DNA from: JAPOUP01 sp965199865
Lineage (GTDB): Bacteria > Pseudomonadota > Alphaproteobacteria > Rhodobacterales > Rhodobacteraceae
Direction of reading: 5' to 3'
Length of the DNA: 64,000 bases
NCBI GenBank assembly: GCA_965199865.1
Contig: CBDATU010000020.1
Span: 124,001-188,000, forward strand
Position numbers and translations under genes: made by a program. Below the pieces are notes generated by a model. It made no database searches. It saw only the letters and a list, made by a program, of their open reading frames with translations, and was not told the origin of the DNA. Of this stretch, positions 17,747 to 26,979 are shown piece by piece (position 1 is the first letter of the stretch; each line of letters starts with the position of its first letter).

Positions 17747-18505
17747 ATGTCAGATACCCGCCTTCCGGTCACGGTTCTTTCCAGATTCCTTGGAGCGGGC
17801 AAAACCAAACTTTTGAACCGGGTTCTCAATAACCCCGAAGGTCGTCGGGTCGCGGTGATCGTCGATGACATGTCTGAAGTGAACATCGACGCGGGCCTGG
17901 TGCGAGCGGATACCGAACTCAGCCGCATGGATGAAACCCTGGTCGAAATATCGAACGGCTGCATCTGCTGCACCCTGCGTGATGACCTTCCGGCTGAGGT
18001 GCGCAGGCTCGCAGCCAAAGGGCGCTTTGACTATCTTCTGATCGAATCCACCGGCATCTCCAAACCTCTGCCAGTCGCGGCGACCTTCGACTTTCGGAAC
18101 GAGTTCGGCGACAGCCTGTCCGATGTGGCGCGGATCGACACCATGGTAACCGCTGTCGATGCGGTGAAACTGCTGAACGATTTTTCGCCCCATGGCTTTC
18201 TCCGCGACCGAGGGTAGACCATGGGGGAGGAAGACGAACGGACACTCGTCCACCTGCTGACCTACCAGATCGAATTCGCTGATGTGGTGATCCTGAACAA
18301 GGTTGGTGATGCAGGACCGGAAAGGGTCGAGTCGGCGAGCAGAATCATCCGAAGTCTGAACGCGGATGCCGAGATCATTGAGACCAGTCACTCCGCTGTA
18401 GCCGCGGAGAAAATCCATAACACGGGCCTTTTTGACTTTGAACAGGCCCATGAGCATCCCCTGTGGGCAAAGGAACTGTACGGCTTTGCCGATCATGCGC
18501 CTTAG
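17747..18505 (+). pseudogene. COG0523/CobW-type GTPase (ZigA-like), N-terminal half
   Basis: It begins MSDTRLPVTVLSRFLGAGKT (ATG at 17747 with GGAG upstream). The Walker A GAGKT, the metal motif GCICCTLRDDL (CxCC), ESTGIS and the NKxD-type motif VILNKVGDAG are visible. In most relatives Walker A is followed by T, here K. A TAG at 18215-18217 interrupts FLRDRG and TMGEEDERTL in frame. The gene is then cut after YGFADHAP by an IS at 18505; the C-terminal half resumes at 21367. COG0523 proteins are metallochaperones, often for zinc. With two lesions the gene is dead. Confidence 0.85.
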
Positions 18506-19461
18506 AGTTGGATCCATAAGTTGAGTGGCCTCGCAGGATGTGGTATTCCGGATCGACTTTCAACCCAGATCCGGAGAGAGCCATGCCCTGGAACGAGACC
18601 ACCCAGAAACTTTATGGGCGGTCGGACGACCACCGTCAAAGCAATCTGACCGACGCCGAATGGACCATCATCGAGCCGATGCTACCGAAGCAGGGAAAGA
18701 TGGGGCGTCCGCGCGAGGTCGACCTCCGGTCGGTGTTCGACGGGGTGCGGTACATCCTGGCCACGGGATGCCAGTGGCGCGCGTTACCCCCTGAATATCC
18801 ACCGTTTTCCACGGTCCAGAACTACTTCTACGGGTGGCGGCGCAGCGGTCTCCTGGAGCGCGTCCTGCACCGCCTGCGGGACCTCGCGCGGCAGTGTTCG
18901 GGACGCTCGCCGGAGCCGACCATCGCCTCGATCGACAGCCAGTCGGTGAAAACGACGGAGAGCGGCGGTCCCTCCGGCTATGACGCCGGAAAGAAGGTGA
19001 AGGGGCGGAAGCGCCACCAGATCGTGGACGCCGACGGCACGCCGATCGTCATGGCGGTGCACACCGCCGACATCCAGGACCGGGACGGTGCCCCGGACCT
19101 GATCGCGAAGCTGCTGGAGACGGCACCGACCGTGTGTAAGCTGTTCGCCGACGGCGGCTACGCGGGACCGAAACTGCGGAAGCGGCTTAAGGGGATGGGG
19201 CTGCGGAACGTGATCGAGATCATCGAAAAGCCGAAGGATGTCAAAGGGTTCACGGTTCTCTACCGCCGCTGGGTCGTGGAGCGGACCTTCGCCTGGATGG
19301 GCCGGTGCCGCCGTCTTTCGAAGGACTACGAGCGCCTCTGCGAGAACTCTCTGGCTTGGGCACAGCTGGCCGCCTGCCGGTTCCTGCTCAGGCGGGTGGC
19401 GAGGGGCCAACCCCATGAAAAACAATAGTTTAATCATATCAGTGACTTATGATTCAAACTC
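18505..19461 (+). mobile_element. IS5-family insertion sequence, copy 1 (left arm of a composite transposon)
   Basis: 957 bases, from GAGTTGGATCCATAAGT to its imperfect inverted repeat, which reads GAGTTTGAATCATAAGT on the other strand (14 of 17 positions match). TTA precedes the left end (18502-18504) and follows the right ends of both copies (19462 and 21367). The element is intact and its transposase frame is open. Copy 2 lies at 20370-21366 in the same orientation. Confidence 0.85.
18583..19428 (+). CDS. IS5-family transposase, intact
   Basis: 281 residues from the ATG at 18583 (MPWNETTQKLYGRSDDHRQS). The N-terminal DUF4096 region (LTDAEWTIIEPMLPKQGKMG, RYILATGCQWRALP) is followed by the DDE domain. 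Asp in IASIDSQSVKTTE, Asp in FADGGYAGPK and Glu in RRWVVERTFAWMGRCRRLSK form the expected triad, with the typical VDADGTPIVMAVHTADIQDR strand between. No frameshift is seen, so this copy may be active. Confidence 0.92.
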   Translation: MPWNETTQKLYGRSDDHRQSNLTDAEWTIIEPMLPKQGKMGRPREVDLRSVFDGVRYILATGCQWRALPPEYPPFSTVQNYFYGWRRSGLLERVLHRLRDLARQCSGRSPEPTIASIDSQSVKTTESGGPSGYDAGKKVKGRKRHQIVDADGTPIVMAVHTADIQDRDGAPDLIAKLLETAPTVCKLFADGGYAGPKLRKRLKGMGLRNVIEIIEKPKDVKGFTVLYRRWVVERTFAWMGRCRRLSKDYERLCENSLAWAQLAACRFLLRRVARGQPHEKQ

Positions 19462-19541
19462 TTAGACCTTGCAATACCCGCTCGAAGTGTAAGTGACACA
19501 CTCTTGCGGTATACCTTCATTCAGCCGCTCAATGGTCAGCT

Positions 19542-20354
19542 TCATGGTGAGGGGTACTGATCTTCCGCGAAGTAATATTGATGATATCCCTGTCCGAGGC
19601 TGTCTCTCAGGACATTGTGGTAGCAATGGTTACCGCCACCAGATGGCAGGACAACGAGCGGCTCATCAAGCTCCCTCGTTGCCAATGTCCAGCCTTCAGG
19701 AAGGTCGGCGCTCAGGTCAGGCACTCCAGTTGCGGTCGCGTGCATCACGTAGCGATTGCCAGCCGTATCGACCGCCTCAATGATTTCACCCTCATACAAA
19801 AGCTGATGGCATTTGCGAGTCACGGTAACGGAAACAGCACCAGGCTCAATGCCGGAAGGAGCGCATCCCGCATCCTCCGTAGGCAGACAGTCCTGGGATA
19901 TGATCGCGGAAAGCTCCATCCACTCATAACCATGATGGGACCCCATGGTGCGACATGCATTGCCCTCACAATCGACCGGAGCATCAGGTGACCGATAGAA
20001 ACAGTCGCTATCGAACATGGTGTTGCGATTGATGTTCTTTCGCCATGGCAGGACCGGCTCGTAGACGGCCCACTCGTCATCCGGCATGATCCCCTCCCCC
20101 TCACCCATGCTGACCATGACGACCCCACTTTCCAGATTGATCAGTTCCTTCGCCAGACCGACACTGGAGCCTTCGTTAAGACAGGCGCGTCCATCGTCGC
20201 GGTGTGACGGGACCGTCCGAAAGCTCACGCCCGCCTCTTCCGCAGACGGAAACGAACCGAGAGATGAGAGTGTCTGGACTCGGTCATAGGCAAAGTAGGC
20301 TGCGACCACGACCAGCGGAGCCACAACTGCAAAAGTCCAGGTTCGTAGTCTCAC
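19542..20354 (-). CDS. Membrane-anchored or secreted protein of unknown function
   Basis: 270 residues from a GTG at 20354 with AGGGAG upstream; the open frame extends further but only into the adjacent IS. The N-terminus TFAVVAPLVVVAAYFAYDRV is a membrane anchor or uncleaved signal. The rest is extracytoplasmic and rich in Cys (DSDCFYRS, CEGNACRTMG, SQDCLPTEDAGC, RKCHQLLYEG, GGNHCYHN). I do not recognise the family. The gene is cargo between two direct IS5-family copies, and the right-hand IS starts just behind its ribosome-binding site, so its promoter has been replaced or lost. Confidence 0.6.
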   Translation of the reverse strand: MRLRTWTFAVVAPLVVVAAYFAYDRVQTLSSLGSFPSAEEAGVSFRTVPSHRDDGRACLNEGSSVGLAKELINLESGVVMVSMGEGEGIMPDDEWAVYEPVLPWRKNINRNTMFDSDCFYRSPDAPVDCEGNACRTMGSHHGYEWMELSAIISQDCLPTEDAGCAPSGIEPGAVSVTVTRKCHQLLYEGEIIEAVDTAGNRYVMHATATGVPDLSADLPEGWTLATRELDEPLVVLPSGGGNHCYHNVLRDSLGQGYHQYYFAEDQYPSP

Positions 20355-20447
20355 GCAAATTCTCCCTGGGAGTTGGATCCATAAGTTGAGTGGCCTCGCA
20401 GGATGTGGTGTTCCGGATCGACTTTCAACCCAGATACGGAGAGAGCC

Positions 20448-21260
20448 ATGCCCTGGAACGAGACCACCCAGAAACTTTATAGGCGGTCGGACGACCACCG
20501 TCAAAGCAATCTGACGGACGCCGAATGGAGCATCATCGAGCCGATGCTGCCGAAGCAGGGAAAGATGGGGCGTCCTCGCGAGGTCGACATGCGGTCGGTG
20601 TTCGACGGGGTCCAGTACATCCTGGCCACCGGGTGCCAGTGGCGTGCGTTACCCCCTGAATATCCACCGTTCTGCACGGTCCAGAACCATTTCTACGAGT
20701 GGCGGCGCAGCGGTCTCCTGGAGCGCGTCCTGCACCGCCTGCGGGACCTCGCGCGGCAGTGTGCGGGACGCTCGCCGGAGCCGACCATCGCCTCGATCGA
20801 CAGCCAGTCGGTAAAAACGACGGAGAGCGGCGGTCCCTCCGGCTACGACGCCGGAAAGAAGGTGAAGGGGCGGAAGCGCCACCAGATCGTGGACGCCGAC
20901 GGCACGCCGATCGTCATGGCGGTGACCGCCGCCGACATCCAGGACCGGGACGGCGCCCCGGACCTGATCGCGAAGCTGCTGGAGACGGCACCGACCGTGT
21001 GTAAGCTGTTCGCCGACGGCGGCTACGCGGGACCGAAACTGCGGAAGCGGCTTAAGGGGATGGGGCTGCGGAACGTGATCGAGATCATCGAGAAACCGAA
21101 GGATGTCAAAGGGTTCACGGTTCTCTACCGCCGCTGGGTCGTGGAGCGGACCTTCGCCTGGATGGGCCGGTGCCGACGCCTGTCGAAGGATTACGAGCGC
21201 CTCTGCGAGAACTCTCTGGCCTCCGGGGTGAGGCATCACGCGCCACAGGTTCAAGCGTGA
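20448..21260 (+). pseudogene. IS5-family transposase, truncated by a hairpin insertion
   Basis: Almost identical to the copy-1 transposase up to YERLCENSLA. There a 54-base segment replaces 15 bases, and the frame ends in an unrelated tail (SGVRHHAPQVQA). The catalytic triad is still encoded, but the last about 20 residues (AACRFLLRRVARG) are displaced to another frame. Activity is doubtful. Confidence 0.8.
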
Positions 21261-21270
21261 TGCCGAACGC
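21221..21270 (+). repeat. Small palindromic insertion (REP/MITE-like hairpin)
   Basis: The inserted piece contains GGCATCACGC at 21232-21241 and its exact inverse GCGTGATGCC at 21255-21264 with a 13-base loop. It is absent from copy 1 of the IS. I found no second copy in the window. Confidence 0.7.
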
Positions 21271-21366
21271 TGGCCGCCTGCCGGTTCCTGCTCAGGCGGG
21301 TGGCGAGGGGGCCAACCCCATGAAAAACAATAGTTTAATCATATCAGTGACTTATGATTCAAACTC

Positions 21367-21825
21367 TTAGACCGAAGAATATGGCGTGACTTCATACGTC
21401 TATCGAGCCAGGCTCCCATTCGTGCCAGAGCGTATCCTAGAGGTGCTGAACGTTGTCCTGCCGGGGGTGTGATCCGGGCCAAAGGCCACTTCTGGATATC
21501 AACGCGACCCGACTGGGTGGTGGAGTTCTCGCTGGCCGGTGCCCTGTAAGGCGTCGAACCGCTCGGCATGTGGCGGGCATCAGTGCCAGAAGAGCGGCGA
21601 ACCACGGAGGATGATGTCAGAGCCCATATACAGAGCCATTGGCAGGAGCCCTGGGGCGACCGTCGTCAGGAGATCGTTTTCATCGGAGCAGGGATCGACT
21701 GGCCGACCCTGAAGGCACGACTGGACAATTGTCTCGTTCCCACCGTTGCCGCCACGGAACCCGATAACCTACCGGAGTATCCGGACCCATTCCCGATCTG
21801 GCGTCGGGCGGAGGATGCGGCATGA
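21367..21825 (+). pseudogene. COG0523/CobW-type GTPase, C-terminal half
   Basis: Directly after the IS the frame reads TEEYGVTSYVYRARLPFVPE, ILEVLNVVLPG, then IRAKGHFWISTRPDWVVEFS, the C-terminal CobW_C domain that should follow YGFADHAP of the N-terminal half. A frame change near VLPG and a TAA after SLAGAL are further lesions. The end HWQEPWGDRRQEIVFIGAGI is well preserved. The stop overlaps the ATG of the permease fragment at 21822, so the genes once formed an operon. Confidence 0.82.
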
Positions 21826-21983
21826 ACTTCATCAGAAATGCCATGAATGATGCAGCCATTGGCGTTCGCATCGTGGATGATCCGACGACGCCCGGTACAT
21901 TCACGCAATTTGTCACGGTCAATCTGATCATTGATGTGATCTACCGCCCGATCGATCCCCATATTGGAGCGCGCGATGCGTAG
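21822..21983 (+). pseudogene. Fragment ending like a peptide/nickel ABC permease (DppB type)
   Basis: A 53-codon frame whose end (FVTVNLIIDVIYRPIDPHIG) is the typical C-terminus of DppB/NikB permeases. The first about 29 codons do not match that family, so a large internal deletion probably joined two sequences. It overlaps the next permease gene by 8 bases. Confidence 0.5.
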
Positions 21984-22770
21984 TGTTGCGCTTCTCGCCG
22001 GGACCATACTCTTTCTCGCCGTCGTAGGACCATTCCTGGCTCCCCATGATCCAACCGCAATCAGCATTCCAGAACGCCCTTCTCCTCCAGGCGGAGAATT
22101 CCCGTTGGGCACCGATGCCCTAGGGCGAGACATCCTGTCACGTATTCTTCACGGGGCCAGGTGGTCCCTTGGACTGGCATTGCAAATTTCCCTCATCGGC
22201 CTCTGCATTGGCCCCATGATCGGGCTCGTCGCGGCATTGGGCGACAGAGCTGTCGATGGGGCGGTGATGCGCACCACGGACTCTTTTCTGGCCTTCCCGA
22301 ATCTCGTGACCGCAGTGGTCGTCGCGGGACTATTGGGTGCAGGCATCTGGAGCCTGATCCTTGCCCTTAGCGTGACCGCGTGAATGCGATACGCCCGCGT
22401 TGCGAGAGGCATCGGGCTGTCACTCCAGACCAGAGGCCACTTGATACAGGCCAGACTGGCTTGCCTCTCTCCCTGGTTCATCGACCGGTGGCACTATCTG
22501 CCGTCGCTCCTGCCCTCGCTCACCGTTGTCTGGACAGGCATGTACGCCCGAGCCATGCTGGGAATCTCCGCGCTCGGGTTTCTCGGCTTTGGCGTTCAGC
22601 CAGCAATTCCGGAATGGGGCGCAATGCTGCTCGACGCCAGGATTCACATGCGATCAACGCCGCTACAGATGATCTGGCCCGGGTTGGCTGTTGTCATCAG
22701 CGTTCTTGCGATCATTCTTACCGGAGATGCTCTTCGTGATGCCCTTGCGGACAGGGGCACGGAGCAATGA
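21976..22770 (+). pseudogene. Peptide/nickel-type ABC permease (DppC/NikC family) with an in-frame TGA
   Basis: From ATG 21976 the frame has the DppC layout: an N-terminal membrane segment, FPLGTDALGRDILSRILHGA, then FLAFPNLVTAVVVAGLLGAG. A TGA at 22381-22383 stands where relatives have Trp (ALSVTA-stop-MRYARVARGI against the usual W-MRYAR). The rest follows in the same frame (MLGISALGFLGFGVQPAIPE, WGAMLLDARIHM). The EAA-like loop is partly degraded (LACLSPW). With the DppB fragment and the COG0523 gene this was probably a metal or peptide uptake operon. Confidence 0.8.
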
Positions 22771-23131
22771 CCGGAACGGATCGCCCATCCCCTGGCATCT
22801 GGCTGGAGCCATATCCGGGTTAGGCCTGCGGATGAGCCTCGTTCTGGATAGCCTGAAGCATATGCCCGGGCGCCGACAGTGGGAGAACCGGAAGTTACCG
22901 GTGCGGCAAAAGATGGTGATCGCCTCAAATCCAGGCTGCGCAGTGTAAATGTGCCTCTCCGACCGATGAAAGTCAGCCCGATCATCTTCAGCATACCCGC
23001 GTTCTGCCCGCTTCCTCTGTGTGAAGGTCAGTTGCGGTTGTTTCATCGTTGCGGTCCATAAAGACGAAACGGCCGACGGATCTCTCCGCCGGCCACCCCG
23101 CTTTGCTCGACAGTATCGAAGTACTGGCGGG
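22771..23131. other. Region without a recognisable gene
   Basis: The ATG at 22767 begins a short frame that stops early and does not resemble an ABC ATPase, although one would be expected after the permease. The rest gives no convincing coding frame. The terminator of the nucleotidase gene is inside (23071-23094). Confidence 0.45.
23071..23094 (-). terminator. Rho-independent terminator of the 5'-nucleotidase gene
   Basis: On the minus strand GGCCGGCGG, loop AGAGAT, CCGTCGGCC is followed by a T-rich tail (GTTTCGTCTTT). It lies about 40 bases beyond the stop codon at 23132. Confidence 0.7.
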
Positions 23132-24616
23132 TTACTCGACCCTCGTCACCCGACCATCGAGCATTGGCACAGCTGTACCGGTCTCGAAGGCGCGGATCAC
23201 CTGGGCGGCCATCAGTTCGGCCGCATTTTCCTCGATGATGCTGGTCTTTCCGCTGAACATGGAGTAACCATCGCCGCCAGCACCCATGAAGTCATTGGTC
23301 GCCAGATGATAGGTTGCGCCTTCTTCCAGAGGTGCACCAGCCACCATGACCTCTGCCACCCGTTCACCTGCGGCTTTTGCCGGATCGAACGAAAAGCTCA
23401 TGCCTGAAACATGGGGGAAGCGGCCAGAGCCGTCCTCGACGGCCGAAACACCGTTTTCGAGGGCGGCGAGAATGTCAGCGCCCGAGACCTCAAGCAGAAC
23501 GGTCTTGTTGCCGAAGGGGAGCTCGGTCAGCACATCGCGGCGAGTGATGACTGTGCCTGGCTCGTACTGCGTATCGCCACGGATACCACCACCATTGGTA
23601 ATCGCCACGTCTGCCCCGGTCTCGGCGCGCATGGCGTCGACGGTCAGATTGCCGAAGGCGCTTTCGCCGCTTCGAACCGTGGTACGGCGGGTGTCGAGCA
23701 GGACCGGCGTTGCCCCGATCTCAATATCAAGCTCAGCCGAAAGGAAGGCCTCATAGCCTTCAACCTCGGCAGCCAGGGATGGATCCGGCTCGATATCTGC
23801 AGTGTTGATGACATCAAACTCCGGGCTCCATTCGACACGGGGACCCCTGCGGCCTTCCACCGTCTCAATGTCAAGCGTGACAACGGTCACGAAGCTGGCC
23901 TGGCTGGCGCTTTCGACCAGAGCAGTATTGCCGTCGTACCAGATGGCCAGATCGTGGTCGTCACCGGATAGAATGAGGTCGACATCGCCGGCGGCGTAGA
24001 GCCGTCCATCTTCGGGACGGTCGGTGTGGGCCAGTGCGATGACCACGTCCGCTCCGGCCTCGCGTAGAGCCGCCGCAGTCGCTGCCGCCACCTCAACGGG
24101 GTCGCTGAAGGTCACATCGCCCGGAGACGACTTCACCGCCGTACCTTGCGTAGTCAACCCGAAGATGCCGACCGTATGGTCACCCACCTCGATCATCATG
24201 TTTTCCTGCACACCATCGATCAGAGTCCCGTCTGGCTCAAGCGCGTTATTGGACAATACGGTGAAGTTCGCCTCGGCGACCCGGGCGCGGGTCACATCCG
24301 GTCCAAAGTCGAACTCGTGGTTACCCAAGGCCATGGCGTCCAGCCCGACCATGTTCAGAAGGGCGATCATATGGGCACCTTCATCAAAGCTGGACAGCAG
24401 CGACGGCGAGATGCTGTCACCCCCGTTGGTGGCCAGAACGGTACCGCCCTGCGCGCGGACATCCGCAATCACGGTGGCCAGCCGCGCGACGCCACCGGCA
24501 TCGCCATCGCCTTCCATTCGGTCGATATCATTGACGTGGACGATCGTCAGTCTGTCCTGAGAAATGGCAGGGGTGGCAGCCAGAATGACGGCAGCCAGGA
24601 TTGTGGCAAGACGCAT
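23132..24616 (-). CDS. Periplasmic bifunctional metallophosphatase / 5'-nucleotidase (UshA-like)
   Basis: 494 residues from the ATG at 24616 (MRLATILAAVILAATPAISQ), preceded by GGAGGG; the signal peptide ends at about AIS. The metallophosphatase domain shows VHVNDIDRMEG, NGGDSISPS, LGNHEFDFG, VIALAHTDRP and ILSGDDHDL. The C-terminal nucleotide-binding domain has ITNGGGIRGD, LPFGNKTVLLEVSG and YHLATNDFMGAGGDG. In UshA the first and last metal motifs are DxH and GHxH-like; here an Asp replaces a His in each (NDID, GDDHD). The enzyme should hydrolyse nucleotides or other phosphoesters, but these changes may alter metal use. It is a single-gene unit with its own terminator. Confidence 0.85.
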   Translation of the reverse strand: MRLATILAAVILAATPAISQDRLTIVHVNDIDRMEGDGDAGGVARLATVIADVRAQGGTVLATNGGDSISPSLLSSFDEGAHMIALLNMVGLDAMALGNHEFDFGPDVTRARVAEANFTVLSNNALEPDGTLIDGVQENMMIEVGDHTVGIFGLTTQGTAVKSSPGDVTFSDPVEVAAATAAALREAGADVVIALAHTDRPEDGRLYAAGDVDLILSGDDHDLAIWYDGNTALVESASQASFVTVVTLDIETVEGRRGPRVEWSPEFDVINTADIEPDPSLAAEVEGYEAFLSAELDIEIGATPVLLDTRRTTVRSGESAFGNLTVDAMRAETGADVAITNGGGIRGDTQYEPGTVITRRDVLTELPFGNKTVLLEVSGADILAALENGVSAVEDGSGRFPHVSGMSFSFDPAKAAGERVAEVMVAGAPLEEGATYHLATNDFMGAGGDGYSMFSGKTSIIEENAAELMAAQVIRAFETGTAVPMLDGRVTRVE

Positions 24617-24935
24617 GGGTTTCCCTCCAGTTTGATTTGCGGAATAGCTAGCGTATTGATGCAATACTGACAAGCCATCTCGCTCTAAAGTGCAGCTGTA
24701 TCCCATGAACGTCAGGTAGGGTTCCGCAAACGCAGCCTGCCTGGCCTGAGATCCGGAACAGCACGACCCGGAGAGCGGAACCATGCAAAAAACCGCATCA
24801 TTCCAGTCTGTTGTATCAAGTCCCGAAGATCCCCGGCAGCAGTCGAAAGTCCTCATTCCACTGGATGAAGCCCTTTCGCTTTGGCTCTATGGGACGATAT
24901 CGGGGTGCGAATGTTTCGTCGACATCGCCGAATGC
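24617..24935. other. Region without a recognisable gene
   Basis: Upstream of the nucleotidase gene. One minus-strand frame reads FAPRYRPIEPKRKGFIQWNE then DFRLLPGIFGT, which looks protein-like and might be the end of a lost gene, but I cannot name it. Confidence 0.4.
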
Positions 24936-25107
24936 GAAAGCATCCGTGGCCCCCTTCAAGGGGTTTCACGGCGCTTTCGGCGGTTCCCCCAGCCTTTTCC
25001 CCAGATTCTCCACAGGCCAAGGCCGCGAGGCCTCATGCCGTCACAGGCTGGGCACCTCCCGGGACCATCCGCGTCCGTCGCGCAGCACGAGGTTGGGAGA
25101 ATTACCA
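24936..25107 (-). mobile_element. End segment of an IS110-family element
   Basis: AGCATCC, then CCCTTCAAGGGGTTTCACGG and the following about 130 bases align with 8142-8290, the region downstream of the IS110 transposase relic. No transposase remains here. It is cut off by the IS30 element at 25108. Confidence 0.6.
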
Positions 25108-25135
25108 CCCCACTTCCAGTCCGAAGCGCAACGCC

Positions 25136-25420
25136 CGGCCCTTTCCGGGGCGTTTCCGCAGCGGGGGGCGGAGCCCACGCGCAGGGAACGCCCCGGAAAG
25201 GGCCGTATGGTGGCGGATTCCGTCCCCAGGCCACCCGATCCGGCGTCCAGGACGGCGAAAGTCCCGTGGATCGGAGCGTAATCCCGCCCTTCCGGCACCG
25301 CAAGGGCCTTCCGCCGGCCAGGCGCGGCCCCCGGGGCGAAGGGAGGGCGGAGCCCGACCATCGCCCCGGGGCCGCGCCTGGTGGCCTGCCTTTTCCCCGC
25401 CGACCGACGGAACGGTCGGC
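25136..25420. repeat. Three strong hairpins in the tail of the IS30 element
   Basis: Hairpin 1 pairs 25136-25154 with 25187-25205 (19 perfect pairs, CGGCCCTTTCCGGGGCGTT). Hairpin 2 pairs 25318-25339 with 25361-25381 (21 pairs with one bulged C). Hairpin 3 pairs 25399-25406 with 25413-25420 (GCCGACCG, loop ACGGAA) directly behind the reconstructed transposase stop at 25421. None has a clear T-run. No protein is encoded in between. Confidence 0.75.
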
Positions 25421-26979
25421 TCAGGGAGGCCGGGCCCGCCGCCTGTCACTATCCCTCTGGTGACTCTGGAGGCTCCGCCCATTCCCTCATCGCCCTGTAC
25501 ATCTCCGTTGCCAGCAGCAGGTATTTCATGCCCTTCCACATTTTCTCCGTTCCCGGCAGGGGCTGGCGTTTCGAGGGGATGAAGCCGACGTAACGGCCGA
25601 TGTCGATGGCGGCCTCGCGGATGGTGAGGCCGTCGAAGGGCGGGGCACGGACATTCCTGAACCGATACCGGCCCATCGCTATGTACAGGGCGGTGAGTTC
25701 GTCCGCGTCCAGGAAATCGAGGGCGGGCCGGTCGGGCTCGGCCTTCGCGGCGCGCTGGATGTCGAACACGCGCCATGCGGTGACGGCGTCGAAGGCGAGA
25801 CACCTGCGCAGGTCGTCGGCCTCGTCGAGGCGGCGGTCCTCGATGCGGGTGCACTGTTTCAGCGTCTTGAAATATTCCTCGATGGTCCATCTTCTTTCGT
25901 ACCGCCTGACGGTGTCGATGGCGCCCTGGAGGTCGGGCTTCGCGTCGCTGGAGAGCAGCAGCCATGACAGCCGCCGGCCGCCCTTCGGCGGCGTGGTGGT
26001 CTCGCTGGCGAGCACCGCGGTGACCGGCAGGGTCTGGCGGCTCTTTCCCGGGGCCTTCAGCTCGACGCGTGCGACGCGGATCTCCGTCTCCGCGGTCCGC
26101 GCCGGGCGGGCCCTCACGGCCTTGCGCCCACGCGACCCGGTGATCCCGCCGCGCGCCGCGACGTGGACGGTGCGCGTCCCGACGGCGGGCAGCCCGGAGA
26201 CATGCTCCATGAGGTCGACCACCCCGCCGCCGGCGATGACGGAGCGGCGGGTCGAGGCGCTGGAGCGCACCAGCAGCCCGGCCGCGGCGGGGCCTTCCGC
26301 CTGGGCCTCGAACATGTCCCATATGTCGCCCTCGCGGTCGCAGACGGTGATCACGCGCGTTCCAGGGCTGGTCCTCCCGACCTCCTGCGCCAGTGCGAGG
26401 CCCTCCAGCCAGCGGCGGCTCTCGCTGCCGCCGTCGGGCGTCTCCGTCTCCGCCGCCCTGTCCGGTTCCGTCTCCGCCCGCCCCGTGTCTCCGCGCCTGC
26501 GGTCGGCCTTCACGGTGACGCCCTCCCGGAAGCCGGCGTCGATGGCCAGCACCCCGAGGCCGCGGCCGGAGGCCGACACCGCCAGCGTCACGTGCGCCGG
26601 GATGCCGACGCTGCCCGATCCGCCGCCGCCGAGCCTCGCCAGGCCGCCCGTGGAGCCCTTCAGGCCGGAAAAGTCCAGCATCGTGGTGTCCTGGATGGCC
26701 AGGACCTCCCTTTCGGCGCGGCAGCGCCACAAGGTGGCCATGCGGTGGCTCTCGATGATGTCGTCCATGCTCACCCTGGGGTTGGAAAGCAGCCTGTAGG
26801 CCGCCTTCTGGTCCTTCCTGTCGGGAAACACGACGGAAACCGGCTCGCCGGGCCGGGTCTCCCAGGCCCTGGCCATGGCCAGGATCCGGTCGCGCACCCT
26901 GCTGTCGGCGTGGCCGCACAGGCCGAACTCCAGATCCGCCCAGTCGGCGTTCTCAGGGACCGCCGGGGCCGGGCCCAGC

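Larger units (their letters stand above)
20370..21366 (+). mobile_element. IS5-family insertion sequence, copy 2 (right arm of a composite transposon)
   Basis: 997 bases, with the same ends as copy 1. The 40 extra bases are a net 39-base hairpin insertion at about 21221-21270 and one added G. TTAGACC follows the right end, as in copy 1, and then the COG0523 gene resumes (GAAGAATATGG). The left flank does not end in TTA, so 18505-21366 moved as a unit or was formed by recombination. Confidence 0.85.

Noticed and set aside
6999..22383. Genetic-code change or programmed readthrough to explain the in-frame stops
   Set aside because: All three stop codons are involved, they replace different residues, the same genes carry frameshifts and IS insertions, and intact genes in the window use all three as normal stops.
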